In this document: positions 36,641 through 47,756 of the stretch, one piece after another
Position numbering within the stretch: position 1 is the first letter of the stretch
Layout: every line of letters starts with the position of its first letter
Assembly (NCBI RefSeq): GCF_001039355.2
Contig: NW_019773526.1
Span: 456,366-520,365 of the forward strand
DNA from: Lingula anatina
Taxonomy: Eukaryota > Brachiopoda > Lingulata > Lingulida > Lingulidae
Reading direction: 5' to 3'
DNA length: 64,000 bases
The notes under the pieces: model-generated
Databases searched by the model: none
Told to the model about the DNA's origin: nothing
Seen by the model: the letters and a program-made list of their open reading frames with translations, nothing else
Position numbers and translations under genes: made by a program

Positions 36641-39600
36641 GTTTATTACAAGTGCTTGGTGATTGGGTGATCTATAGGCGAAAGGTGGTGGGAAATTATG
36701 TCGGGGCATCATATACATTCTGCTGCTGCCAGCCTCTCCTCTCCTCAGAGTACGCGCTGACTAAAATATGAACTGCATTTAGAAAGGAATAGAGCTGATG
36801 GGGTTTTCTCAAGTAAGTAATTATACATACTGTTTGAATGGAACTTCAGATGTGGCTCTTATAATTAACTTAAGCGTTAGCGAAGGGCAGGGCAGTAGTG
36901 TTAATTAGGTCGAATTCTTTGGCATTTCAATGAAATAAATGAAGCGAGGATCTGTATTTTTTCCGCACTGAATGCATCTTAAGTCTACCCTATATGAGAG
37001 GTCCACCTGCCCTTTCTCACTCCAGTCAGGCTTTCCTTCAGTGGCCCTCTGACGTCAATGACTTCCACATTATTACCGGACAAGGACCCTCATTTGGATC
37101 TTGAAAAATCTTTAGAGGATATTCGATGCCAGCGCTACCGCCCCTTATGGTGTCGCGTGGTTCTAGACTTACCATGTAGTCAGAGGATAGTACACATTGT
37201 ACATTATAATTCGAGTATTTGAGAGATATTAAGAGGGCTGATAGTGGGAAGATATACGAGGAACGCCGATAGAAGGTATAAAGCTGTTATGGAAATCTAA
37301 GTTGGTTTTTGTTTATTCTGCTGATAGAGCAACTGATTATTGACTGTTACAAAGACAATTGCATGGTTATTTTTGGTCTCTATGACCCCATCTCCATAGA
37401 TTTTAGATCGATCTATCCCTGTGGGGAGTCTCACTAGATTACTGTCAGCTTAGCCGGCTTAAGCGTCTGTTCCGCCTACTAAAAGCTGTAAAGGGGTAAT
37501 TATCTATGGTGCGCGCTCGGCTGACTGCAATTTAGCGTGAACCCCCAGGGAGTTAGGTCGATCTAAATCTTAATCCCTGGATCGATCTAAATCTCTGGGA
37601 ATGCACCATAATACTGATTTGGTACAGTGACTAGCTCGGTGTGGCGCTGGAGGACGGTCAGCTGTGACCTGTGCTGTAACGTAAGCGGGTGGACGGCGGG
37701 CTCGAGTATTTAGAATACATTTATTTATATTTTTTGTTTTCGGTTTTCATTATTTCAATTACAAATCTCCGAATCAATAATCTTATAAAGAATTTGCTTT
37801 AATATTGCATCAGTATTTCGTCACTTGCATTCTTTATCAGGTAGCCTTTTGTTTAAAACACAGCATGTGCAAGGCAAGCATTCCCCTGAGTTATCCCTAG
37901 GATGTGCACACATGAACTGTGGATAGACTGCCAGACAACTGTGTCCAGCACTTCACGACCAGGGCTGATGCTTGATTCTCTTTGTGTAATGAAAATAGTC
38001 AATATTACAATTAGCGTTTTTCTGACAAACGCGGTTGCAAAACGACACATTATCTGTATACTTCCTACATACTGGAAGTAAACATATTCCAGTTCCCCAA
38101 GAATGTATTTGATAAGTATCAGAACCCCACCATGTCTTGTCAGTAAGTGACTCAGTTTTGACTGGCGCCGTTTACAACTTGGGAAGCGTCCACGTGTTCT
38201 CATATACATACGGAGTAATCTGGTTAATTGTTCATTTAATGAATATAGTGGGTTAATTGAAATACCAGGATTTAAACTAACTTATTTCGGTCTCTTAGGG
38301 CGGTATGATTTATTCTCCAAAATGCTAAACACCGACGCTATGGCACACCCATTTAATTTGCCTGGCACCCACTAGTGATATTTACGCATTTTCACTAATG
38401 GTTTAATTGGGCCAATAAAACTTATGTATTTCAACAGTGTCAATTCAACCCATGGCAGTCTCCCGCTGGGGCACGTACATGTCGGACTCTCTGGAACCTG
38501 GATGTCAACTCACAGACTCCTCTCATTCCTTTGCCAGCCTTCAGGAAGGCTCATATAATCCTCCACCATGCAGTATTCTTGTTTGGAAAGGGAAGCCAGA
38601 GCTAAATTATGCATGTAGACATACGCTAGAGAAATGCATGTTGACACATATTCTATGGGGACTGATTTCAAAGTTGTAGCTCTGAGTCATGTCTGCCCTT
38701 CACACACGGGGTGCAGTGTCAGCACCAAGGTTTTAAAGAGCACATGCTCATGCCATCAAGCTCACGTGGTGATCGATCAACATGACGTAATGCTAGGGTA
38801 AAGTGACGTTTATTGTACATACAAACCCGGACGGTTTATGACGTTTTAACTTTGACTGACAGTCAGCTGATAAACCTATCCAATGTTCACATGTGAGCGT
38901 GACACAGAGCCACTACAAAAGTATGTTAGTAATAAACGGTGTATTGAGCGTGCATGCGCGTGTGCGGCTGTGGTTATCCAAATGCACGTGGAAAGAGTGG
39001 ATAGGAATAACTATGATATTAATAATAAGGAGATCGTTTTTAAAGAGAGAAAGCGTGGCACGAGTGATCACATGACTGACGCACAACTGAATAAAAAAAA
39101 TAAAGATTCTTTAGAAGCGATTTATTTTTATTATCATTACACAAGAGAAAATGCAAAGCCTATTTCAACGCAGCAATGCCATTGTTGGCTTACAAGTAAA
39201 AATGATTGCTGATGCATCAGTTGCATGAATACACTAGTCCGCCTTCCGTCATTGTATTAACTCTCTTCACTGTAAACACCACCAATGTAAACGATGCTCC
39301 TCTTTGTCTACCCGCTGTCTAACCATTTTGTTTCAAATGTTTCACTAAATATATTAACATCAAAAGAGAAATATCCACTGCAATCAGAGCTCACAAAGGA
39401 CCAATCGGTCAAACATGATAGCTGGAGCCCCCCTACCTTTGATCTGGCTATTTTCTAGTTCTTTCCTCAGCGTGTATCTGATTACTGGGATTTCTAGGGG
39501 GATTACTGGGGGATCAATATGTCTCGGTCAGCAGACTGTTCTTTTACTATTACATGGGGTACGGGAAGTAACCGCGCGGCAATTTAGTCTGAGATGAGCG

Positions 39601-40329
39601 CCTGTTTGGTATGGTTCTGGGCTTAATGTGCATGATAGTAAAACAAAGGCGGATTACAGAAAACATTACAAAATTGACCACTTGACCGCCTTGTGGCCAT
39701 AACTGACCCCTTGTCGAGGATATTTGAAACAAAGGCCACACCACTGGCAGCGGACATTAATTACGGCGATTGTATGATTCTCTTGAGGTGTTGTGTTATC
39801 TGACCTTCACTGGCTACCATCCTTTGGGATATTTTCTTTGAAATAATAGTCTGGAAAATGATCGATGTAATTTGACTGTAAGTGTCGGGATATCTGTGTA
39901 GTTATCTGTAAACTCGCACAGGATGTCAACGGAATAATTCATGGGTCATTGAGCATATCGATTTTAAACAAAATTGAACAGTAGTATGTATTAGAAGTAT
40001 TAAAACATGGAAAGTATAAACAGATAAATGAGCAACTTCCCATAGAATATATGAGAATTGTGATCAGATTTGATAACTAATCAAAGTATATTGGAATATT
40101 TAGCTTGGCCTCAATGCGATAGACCGTTAGTAGCTGGCGGAAACCGTGTTTTTACTTTAAACATTTGCGTAGATCAAAATGCCAATATAAAACCAATGAT
40201 TTTGTCTAAGTGCAATGCCAATTCATAAAATCTAGAGGTTGCACACAATATTGAATAATCTATTCAGAATTTGGCGAAAGCAAAAAATCGATTTACATTG
40301 GCAAGTGCAGAACAGTCTTATCTTAACCC
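36641..40329. other. No gene recognised
   Basis: About 3.7 kb of mostly unique sequence. GATCGATCTA-type words recur around 37405-37600. The ORFs at 37853-38209 (-) and 38883-39212 (+) lack recognisable domains. Confidence 0.4.
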
Positions 40330-40525
40330 CCACTCAAATAATAATATAATTAATTAATTTTATAGTATAACATTAACAATTGTAATTTATTATTCTACAT
40401 ATGTAAACATATATAAATGTATATCCTTATATATTATGTATATAATGTAGTCTAGTGAGCCTGCTAATGTATTCATATAATTTAGTGCTCAATAAACTTA
40501 TAATTATTATTAAATATTCTAACCA
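40330..40525 (+). mobile_element. Possible non-LTR retrotransposon 3' end
   Basis: AT-rich sequence ends TTTAGTGCTCAATAAACTTA then TAATTATTATTA. The AATAAA followed by an (ATT)-like tail resembles the stretch near 31961. It directly precedes a reverse-transcriptase fragment, so two degraded LINE pieces may abut. Confidence 0.35.
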
Positions 40526-40552
40526 AATTAATACTTGTGATCGCGGCTGGTG

Positions 40553-40740
40553 GCGAAAATAGATCAAAACTGTTCTCGCCTTGACTACTGTAACAGTCTA
40601 CTTGTTGGCATTCCAGACTACCATAAAAACTCAAGTCCGTTTAAAAAGCATGTGCTAGATTCTTATGCAAGGCAAATAGGCCGGCGTACATTACACCAAT
40701 CCTGTACCATCTTCGTTGGCTACCTATTTGACAAATGGTG
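40553..40740 (+). pseudogene. Degraded LINE reverse-transcriptase fragment
   Basis: The plus strand reads SRLDYCNSLLVGIPDYHKN at about 40575-40630, matching the SRLDYCNSLLxGLP signature near the reverse-transcriptase C-terminus of CR1/L2/jockey-like non-LTR retrotransposons. After a frameshift, ARFLCKAN and then ITPILYHLRWLPI follow near 40655-40730, matching the conserved TPxLxxLHWLPI block. The frame shift and a stop show it is dead. It covers only a small terminal part of a full-length element and does not continue recognisably. Confidence 0.8.
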
Positions 40741-42459
40741 ACTTCAAGTCTTAGAGTTTAATTGTTATCTTTTAAGATTTTAAAAAGGAACGCAGAGGTA
40801 TACATGCATATTGCACTTAACGTTCATTATCTTAACTTTACACAATGTTACAGTTTAAGATAATTTCTTTAAATTGGCTTTACCGTTTATTGGACTTTTA
40901 TAGACATTAAAATTTGTCAACTTGTCTCGTCGTTTGTGAGACGCTTACTTTCACTAATTCATATTTGTGTAATTTGAGCGCAGCACTAGAAGTAATAGAT
41001 GCTTTATTTGTGTCATTAGAGGCCCGTACTCGGAGTAGTACATGCCTTATTTCCCCGGGTACAAAGACGTCTTTGTTGACTGAATAAGTGCGCAATGACA
41101 CACAGTTAACACAGAAACGTCTAGAACTTAGCAAATTGAAATTAAAATAAAAGACAACGTCTCAATGACTGTCTTTATGTTAGCGGTGACTTCATAACGA
41201 ATGGTGACTCACATCTCTAATGGCCTGGGTTATCCCACTCAGGGCACTTTGAATTATTACCGTATTAAAGCTTATGGGCGAGTCAATCCACAGCGTGAGG
41301 ATGTGTATACTTTGGAATATAGAACAGAAAAAGGACATGTTAATTTGTATTCATGTAAGCTAATGGCTCTTGTCTCCTATTATAGCCACGTATACTCAGT
41401 ATCAATCAAAACCACTGTGATTGCAGAGGTGTTGAATAAGCAACGTACTAATGATGAAAAAGTCATCGAATTAGATAAAGAGAAGTCTAAAATAATTCTG
41501 TATTGATTGATGTCTCTTGCACAGTACAGAGGCTGTTTTCTAATAGATGTTAAGATCATGTTAAAAAGCCTGACTTTAATGCATATAGTTTTCACATCAC
41601 CAGGTAACGGCTTCACTTCGCCTACTGTATTTTTTCTTTCCCCTTTCTTCTACGTGTACTGGCCTAGAAATAGGCTTACTAGTCATGGCCAATGGGAAGG
41701 ATAAGATGAAAAGGGCATTTATTCAAAATTGACAATGGTTCTTGGAGATCTAGTCCACTGAATGCATATACATACACGTATATTCTCACACTCACAGGTA
41801 AAACTACATGTATATACTCATTTGCCAAACTGTTGTAATATTTACAAAGGAAACAAGGAACACGTTGCCAGGATTTCTGGAAACCAAGAGAACGAGTTGA
41901 CTTCGAACGCACATAGACGCAGGCACCTGTATTGGCAAAGCTAACAGCAGATGGCAATGGTTTCTCAGTTTTATTGAACTCCATGGCATGCCTCAAAACA
42001 GCCAATACAATTCTTTAAGAGAATTGAAATGACGAATTGCTTTGAAGACACTGGAAGTAAATGGAACACCTTGAAAAATCAATACACTAGGAATCGCATG
42101 CTTTGTATTTCTGTGCTAAAGAGTTAAGTGCATCAAACCGTGTTCGCGCTGTAAACGGCACAATGCGTCCTGAAGATATTTCAAGTTCATTGAAGTGTTT
42201 TGCTTAGATAAATTATGTGCGTTCTACGGGAAATGGGGATTATCTAAAAATTAATTACCGTGAATTTTGATAGCCTTTATTTTTCATGTTTGCAAAAAAA
42301 ATTTACAAAACGAGGCGTTTGAATGTTGTTTTATTTTTGTGAAAAATTAATGAAGATGTATATTTTTAAGACCAGCTCCAAGACCAACGTAACCCATGAA
42401 AAATTTGGTCAGTAATAAAAATGGATAATTTAATCTAAACTTTCTGTTTTATTTTTCAG
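40741..42459. other. No firm gene; presumed intron or 5' region of the next gene
   Basis: An open frame of 101 codons at 41201-41506 (+) has no recognisable domain. The 3' end (AAACTTTCTGTTTTATTTTTCAG, ending at 42459) is a strong pyrimidine tract and acceptor for the exon starting at 42460. The segment just before 42459 is therefore intronic. The upstream 5' untranslated exon(s) could not be located. Confidence 0.5.
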
Positions 42460-42515
42460 ACGACTCCCGTACCGCTGAACATCCTGTGGCCTAAAGAGGT
42501 GCATCTGCTGCCACC

Positions 42516-44333
42516 ATGAAACTCAAGCAGTTTATGGCCAATACATTACCACGTGCCAGGGGAAAATCGAAACGCAAACAGCAGTCTTTATCTTCTGCCC
42601 AGGAGCTGACACAAGTGCAACCCACGGCAGACCCACATAACATACAGCAAAACGGACCACAGGTGGCGCTATCGGTACACATCAATAAATATGTTGCAGG
42701 AAGTGAACTTGATAACAAGGACGTGGCACGCAATTACAGCGATCCACTTTTTGTAAATTTAAACTTCGGTGAACGCCAGAGCAAATGCGCATGCTATAAG
42801 CATGTGATCATAGACGAGCACAATTTCCCGCCATTGCACGACAAAAACGCAGAAAACTGTCCTGCGGACTTTGATCTTACTTCCAGTTGGACAGATAATA
42901 ATTACAATACACTTCCCAGAGTTAGGCCAAGAATTAAGACGAACCCTTGGTTACCGTCTCCTAGGTCATCGCCCAGTACATCACCAGGGTCAACGCGCAC
43001 GACGTCATCCACTGTCTCATCTCCGGCCGACGGCAGCCAAGCAGCACTGGAAGATTCTGCACTAGAAGAGCCAAGCTCAACTTCGGGTGAGTGTAACGAG
43101 GAATCCAAAGAGCTATCTAAAACGAAGGATTATTTCCCCACAGATCATCTTTGTGGTGAAATGCCGTCGCTTGACAGCTCAATTATGACGTCGATGACCT
43201 CTGATAGCGGGCGGTTCTCTATGACTGGAAGTGATGTGAGTTCTTTGGTCAGTTCCACCATGTCTGATGGCTGCGAGCCAGTGACCAGGCAAGCACCAGC
43301 ATTATCACCTTCAGACGTGAAGCCCCTAGAGGCAATATGTTTGTCAGATGCCGTACAAACACCAGATACAATCTGTGACACAAATGAAAGTCGCCTATCA
43401 GCTTTATCTCAAGCACCAGACATATACATTCGCACTGAAGCAGGACAGAGCGTACAACAAGAAGAAGAAGAACCAGATCTCCTGATTCAGTTTCAGAGTC
43501 TCATTCCCAATGATGATGAAGAAGATATAAACTATGAGGAATTGTTTGAAAAGAACATCGAATTGGTGACCTCGGAGAGCGGCTTTTCTTTCGACCAGTG
43601 TGTCATGGATGAAGAGGGCAGTCTAAGTGACGACTTCCTGGAGTCAGGAGTGGACATTTTTGCTGATGAGTGTACAGATGAGTTTCTCTTTCAAACGGCA
43701 ACAGGCCGCGATTTTGAAGATAAAACTGACAGGTCTGAGACCTGTGATAACCAACAAGAGGAACATGGTGCTGTAACCGTGGAGAAAGGCCAACTGCTGG
43801 CGACCCCTGCAAGGATGCATGGGAGTTACTACGATCAACTTGTCGAGGATATCTGCAAAGACGCCATTGCAGCTGCTAAAATCGAGATCAAGACTGAAAT
43901 CGATTATCCGTCGAAATTAAATCTTTCAGATGACTGTTGTATTAATGAACCCGCTTTGGATCGAGATAATTGTACAGCGTCGCTGGTGAATAAGAGTAAA
44001 GAAAGTTTTCGTACCGATACAAAAGAGAGCCTACAAGAAAAAGTGAGGCGTTTGAAGGCCGGTAGACGCATCATTGAAGAGAAAATAAGAGAGGCCCAGG
44101 AAGAGGAGCAGCTTCGTCTTGAACAGCGCATGCGCTTCCAGAGGCAAATCACACTCCACCGGAAAGAGATGTTGCTTAAAACTCTCGGAAATTTACGGGA
44201 AAAGTTGGCAGACCAATGTACACGCCTTCAAGCCAGCTATAATAACGTGCTAGAGATGCAGAGAAATATCCTTCGACAGCATTCTCGTGGCGACCTAATG
44301 CTGAGCGGGTCAACATTTGAGCTCACTGTGTGA
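42516..44333 (+). CDS. Uncharacterised 605-aa Ser/acidic-rich protein with C-terminal coiled coil
   Basis: A complete frame in one exon. A strong acceptor (TTTTATTTTTCAG) ends at 42459, TAA at 42492-42494 is in frame upstream, and GCTGCCACCATGA around 42516 is an excellent Kozak context, so the start is secure. The N-terminus is basic (LPRARGKSKRKQQ, 11-23). A basic motif with RPRIKTNPWLPSP (137-149) is followed by a Ser/Thr-rich segment to about 170. Another Ser-rich stretch (216-250) holds DSGRFS (230-235), which fits the DSGxxS phosphodegron pattern. Residues 316-410 are strongly acidic. Residues 503-590 are charged and heptad-like, predicted coiled coil, followed by a short tail ending LTV, compatible with a class II PDZ ligand. 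There is no signal peptide or membrane segment. It is probably a cytoplasmic or nuclear scaffold or regulator; that is inference. I do not recognise the family. Confidence 0.9.
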   Translation: MKLKQFMANTLPRARGKSKRKQQSLSSAQELTQVQPTADPHNIQQNGPQVALSVHINKYVAGSELDNKDVARNYSDPLFVNLNFGERQSKCACYKHVIIDEHNFPPLHDKNAENCPADFDLTSSWTDNNYNTLPRVRPRIKTNPWLPSPRSSPSTSPGSTRTTSSTVSSPADGSQAALEDSALEEPSSTSGECNEESKELSKTKDYFPTDHLCGEMPSLDSSIMTSMTSDSGRFSMTGSDVSSLVSSTMSDGCEPVTRQAPALSPSDVKPLEAICLSDAVQTPDTICDTNESRLSALSQAPDIYIRTEAGQSVQQEEEEPDLLIQFQSLIPNDDEEDINYEELFEKNIELVTSESGFSFDQCVMDEEGSLSDDFLESGVDIFADECTDEFLFQTATGRDFEDKTDRSETCDNQQEEHGAVTVEKGQLLATPARMHGSYYDQLVEDICKDAIAAAKIEIKTEIDYPSKLNLSDDCCINEPALDRDNCTASLVNKSKESFRTDTKESLQEKVRRLKAGRRIIEEKIREAQEEEQLRLEQRMRFQRQITLHRKEMLLKTLGNLREKLADQCTRLQASYNNVLEMQRNILRQHSRGDLMLSGSTFELTV

Positions 44334-47206
44334 ACTATCCAAGTTCAAAAACCAAATGTAAAAAACGAAACGCTTGGGCGCCCAGAAGGCAAGCTAAAGA
44401 GTGAAAAGAAATAAAAAAAGGAAATCGTGATGAAAATATTCTAACACATTGTCGTGCTACTTTATACTTGAGCTGAATCACGTAACGGGGGTACATAAAT
44501 TGGTAATATATGTATATTGAACAACACGCTAGTATGTGCTATGTGAATAACATTTTTTTGTCAATTTACATGAGTATGTGAAGTAGGTTAAAACACTGAT
44601 ATATGTTGGCTTTTCAAAACGTACCAGAATAATACCGTGCAGAACATTGATTACCTGAAAATGTGAACTTGATGCTTGGCATGTTCATCACGGTCGTGTT
44701 GATATCAAACAAAACAAGGAATTTGTTTGTCTAAGATCGATGTGCTGATATGTAATATTGAGTATTCACATGTAAATTATTGTAGGTGTGAAGATACCGT
44801 GGTGAAATTTAATTCATTATAAAGGAGATCGGTAAATCATTATTTTCATCATATGTGTCTAACACAATGTAAAGCATTTTAAAATGCGACTATGTAGTGG
44901 CTGAATGTGGAATGCTGCCGGTTTATTAATGTTAAGCTTTTAATATTCCATATTGATATCTCTATAGTGCTTCACATATACAAGAACATGTTCAATGCAA
45001 ATTTCGTTACGTGTTACCATATCAGAAGTTCATTAAAAATGAGACGGCTTTCACGACAATCTTCAACTTCAGAGACATCTAGGGGAATTAGTTGAAGACC
45101 AAAGAAACTTGATGGCCATTGTTTATGCAGGTTTTAGCCTGCAGCTTTACAATAGTCAGCTAATTAGATGTTATTTTAATGAGTACTGATATCACCGCCT
45201 GTTGGCACAATATTATGTGTTCTGAGACTACAGATCTACAAGCACACATGTGCATGATGTCTTTCAGAAAGAAGGTTGTCGGTATTTGAAGTATTTAATT
45301 ATTATAGTTATTTTGTTGCTTTTCCCGTCTTTTAATTTTCTGTGATATTTGGATACAATTGTGGTCTGGAACTGTGTTAGAGGCATGTCATATACACCAT
45401 ATCCACTTCAAAGCCGTGTGGACTGTATAATGTATCCAAGGTGCCAAACGTAGGAATTCTCCGAGAAAACTAACACTTATGAAGAATTTCTCTTTAGACT
45501 ACCTGGAGTAAACGACATTTGTCTAATCAACATTTGATCCACCTATCCCGACAGTTGCCATAAATGTGCTACAATCTTGGAAATAAGCAATTCTTTTATA
45601 GCGTGGTCGGGTTTTTCAATGGCCGTCATCACTTTAAGCACTGAGTTCCTGGTTGAGCGTGAATCAAAACTGTGTCAAGATGTTAAACAGGTGGCGAGGT
45701 TTGATATTTCAAATTATTTTGGCAACATTTAATGATGGCATTTACCTGTAAAAAAGATCATAAAGCTGTTCTTAGATATTTTTAACAAGATGTGATTTAT
45801 CTACTTGTAAGTAAAAAAACGTGTATTAAAATATTGCGCTTTGTCTCTTAAAACGCATTTTTCACATTGCACTCCCGGCCATACAGCTCAACTTCTGCTT
45901 TTCCTGGTGAAAAGTCTGGGATGCCTTGGTCCGGGCCTCTGCGTAGGCACACCGGTTCGGGCATACCTGTACTTGTAAGACTGCAGACTGTTCCTCGTGA
46001 CACAATAATCCGTCTAGCAATGTCTAGCTGCTTCGTATCAGTCGGACGCGGAGCAACAATGAGGTTACAAACGGTTCATTTGTTAGCAAATTTTTAAAAC
46101 TTTCTCTGCAGCGGTTTTCAAAATATGAAGACATATTTGACAGAACCCAACTCTGTTTTATCCATGCTAGGACCACCCCAAAGGAAACTGCTTCTACTAC
46201 CCAATGAAATCACCACATATTACGTAACATATTATGTAACACGTCTGATATACCTGACTACAAATTTCTCTATTCATATATCTTATGTGAGTAACAAGTT
46301 TAAAAATACATTTTACCTAGACATGGTCTTTAAACTGATATATACTCCCCTAGCAAAAAGTGTCACCCCTAACGCTATGGTAAATTGATATAAAAATCAT
46401 GTCATGAACCAATTTTCTATTTTCAACTTATAAACGAAAACTTTCACATAAACTTACAGATTGTTCAACCAATGATTTAACTAACCATAGTCTAAAAATG
46501 CAAGCCACATTTTAGTATTTTGTACAGTATCCTCTGGATTGGAGGACTCATCTGTCGCACCTGTGCGTGGAGTCAAAAAGTTCTGTAATGTTTGTGGAGT
46601 TCTGGCGTACGTCCTTATACGGTTAAAGATAGTATGAGATAATTTTTGCTTGCTCAGTTATCCGTCAGTTATCCATTTCCGCGGATATCCTACACATCCT
46701 TAATGTAGTTGTTATATATTAACTAGTAAAATAAAAACGGTGGGACCCTTGTTGCAATGTACATGATTGCACTTGGGGTGCTTTTTTTTGCTAGGAAATT
46801 ATATTCCATCTTAAATGTCAAGTCTGTATATTAATATATTATAAATAAATAAGTAAAGCACATTTTGCAAAATGTTGTATCTAGATTTTTACATGTGGAA
46901 GAGAAGAAGAATATAGTAACTAGCATAGGGTTTGGACAATTTAAATAACCGCGAACTATGGGTACGACAAATTAGTAAAGGTGTACATATATTATTACAC
47001 ATCAAACTAAACAGAGTAAAGAAAGTAACCGTCAACGCCTGGATTGTAGATGCAAGTAATCAAGTCTAGGAGCAAGTTTTAAAATTAATATTCAAGTGGA
47101 GCTGAGGGTATATAATAAGTGACCCGTAACAAGTCTGGAATTCTTACTATGATCAATGAGTGCCAGACACCATATTTATAGCTGCGCGAGAGCGAGTTGC
47201 ATAGAA
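44334..47206. other. 3' untranslated region, then no gene recognised
   Basis: The transcript of the 605-aa gene continues past 44333. AATAAA at 44410-44415 is a candidate poly(A) signal, but more AATAAA/ATTAAA words follow and the true end is unknown. ORFs at 45867-46097 and 46125-46388 (+) have no recognisable domain. Confidence 0.45.
44410..44415 (+). promoter_or_regulatory. Candidate poly(A) signal AATAAA
   Basis: It lies 77 bases after the stop codon of the 605-aa gene, in an A-rich stretch. It is the first canonical hexamer downstream, but no T/GT-rich element clearly follows, so usage is uncertain. Confidence 0.35.
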
Positions 47207-47445
47207 TAGAAATAAAAAAGTGAAGGCAAAACAATTCACCCGTTTGTCAAAAAAGATTGTAAAATTAGTAGAATTGCGCGTACATAGTTATTTTCAAAAT
47301 TGATAATACGATAAAATACTGCAATGAACGAAAATTAGTTATAACAGACTTGGGCTGCAATATTTGCTCTTAGGGCTCTTTCACAACATGATTGTGACGG
47401 GGTCCACAAATTTCATTACATTGTGCTTGTGGAGACAGCAATGAT
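47207..47445 (+). repeat. Dispersed repeat, copy 2
   Basis: Same orientation and block order as 22203-22427: AAGTGAAGGCAAAACAATTC, then GATTGTAAAATTAG, then AAAATTGATAA, then CAACATGATTGTGACGG, then TTGTGCTTG and GACAGCAATGA. Copies differ by substitutions and indels. Confidence 0.7.
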
Positions 47446-47604
47446 CGATAGAGGGAGCTCACTTGCTTATTTTCTCTTATCACTTCTCATAAGTGCCAAA
47501 ACTTTATCTTAACTCGACATGTTTGTACTACATACACTTATTTTCAATGAGTCCGAATGAAGAAGTGACTAAATCAGAGAATTAGAAAATATACTCAAAT
47601 CAAT

Positions 47605-47756
47605 GATCTGATTTTTTTCTTCAGTCAACAGCTAATATTTCGATGTCTATCAGGACATCTTCTTCAGGGAATGAAGAAGATGTCCTGATAGACATCGTAA
47701 TATTGGAGGTAAAACCTATCTCAATATTAGCTGTTGACTGAAGAAAAAATCACATC
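47605..47756. repeat. Long hairpin (inverted duplication)
   Basis: A perfect 25-bp stem, 47641-47665 against 47673-47697, encloses a 7-base loop AGGGAAT. The stem sequence includes GATGTCTATCAGGACATC. Outer arms 47605-47639 and 47723-47756 also pair (AATATTAGCTGTTGACTGAAG on the right). The right side carries 25-26 extra bases between the two stem segments. The unit is an inverted pair of the same element. Transcripts would fold into a hairpin of about 60 bp. Confidence 0.85.

Noticed and set aside
37853-38209. 118-codon open frame on the minus strand
   Set aside because: No domain or conserved-looking motif, and no splice or start context that supports it.
41201-41506. 101-codon open frame on the plus strand starting with ATG
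   Set aside because: More protein-like than most here, but no recognisable family and no support beyond length. It lies in the presumed intron or 5' region of the 605-aa gene.
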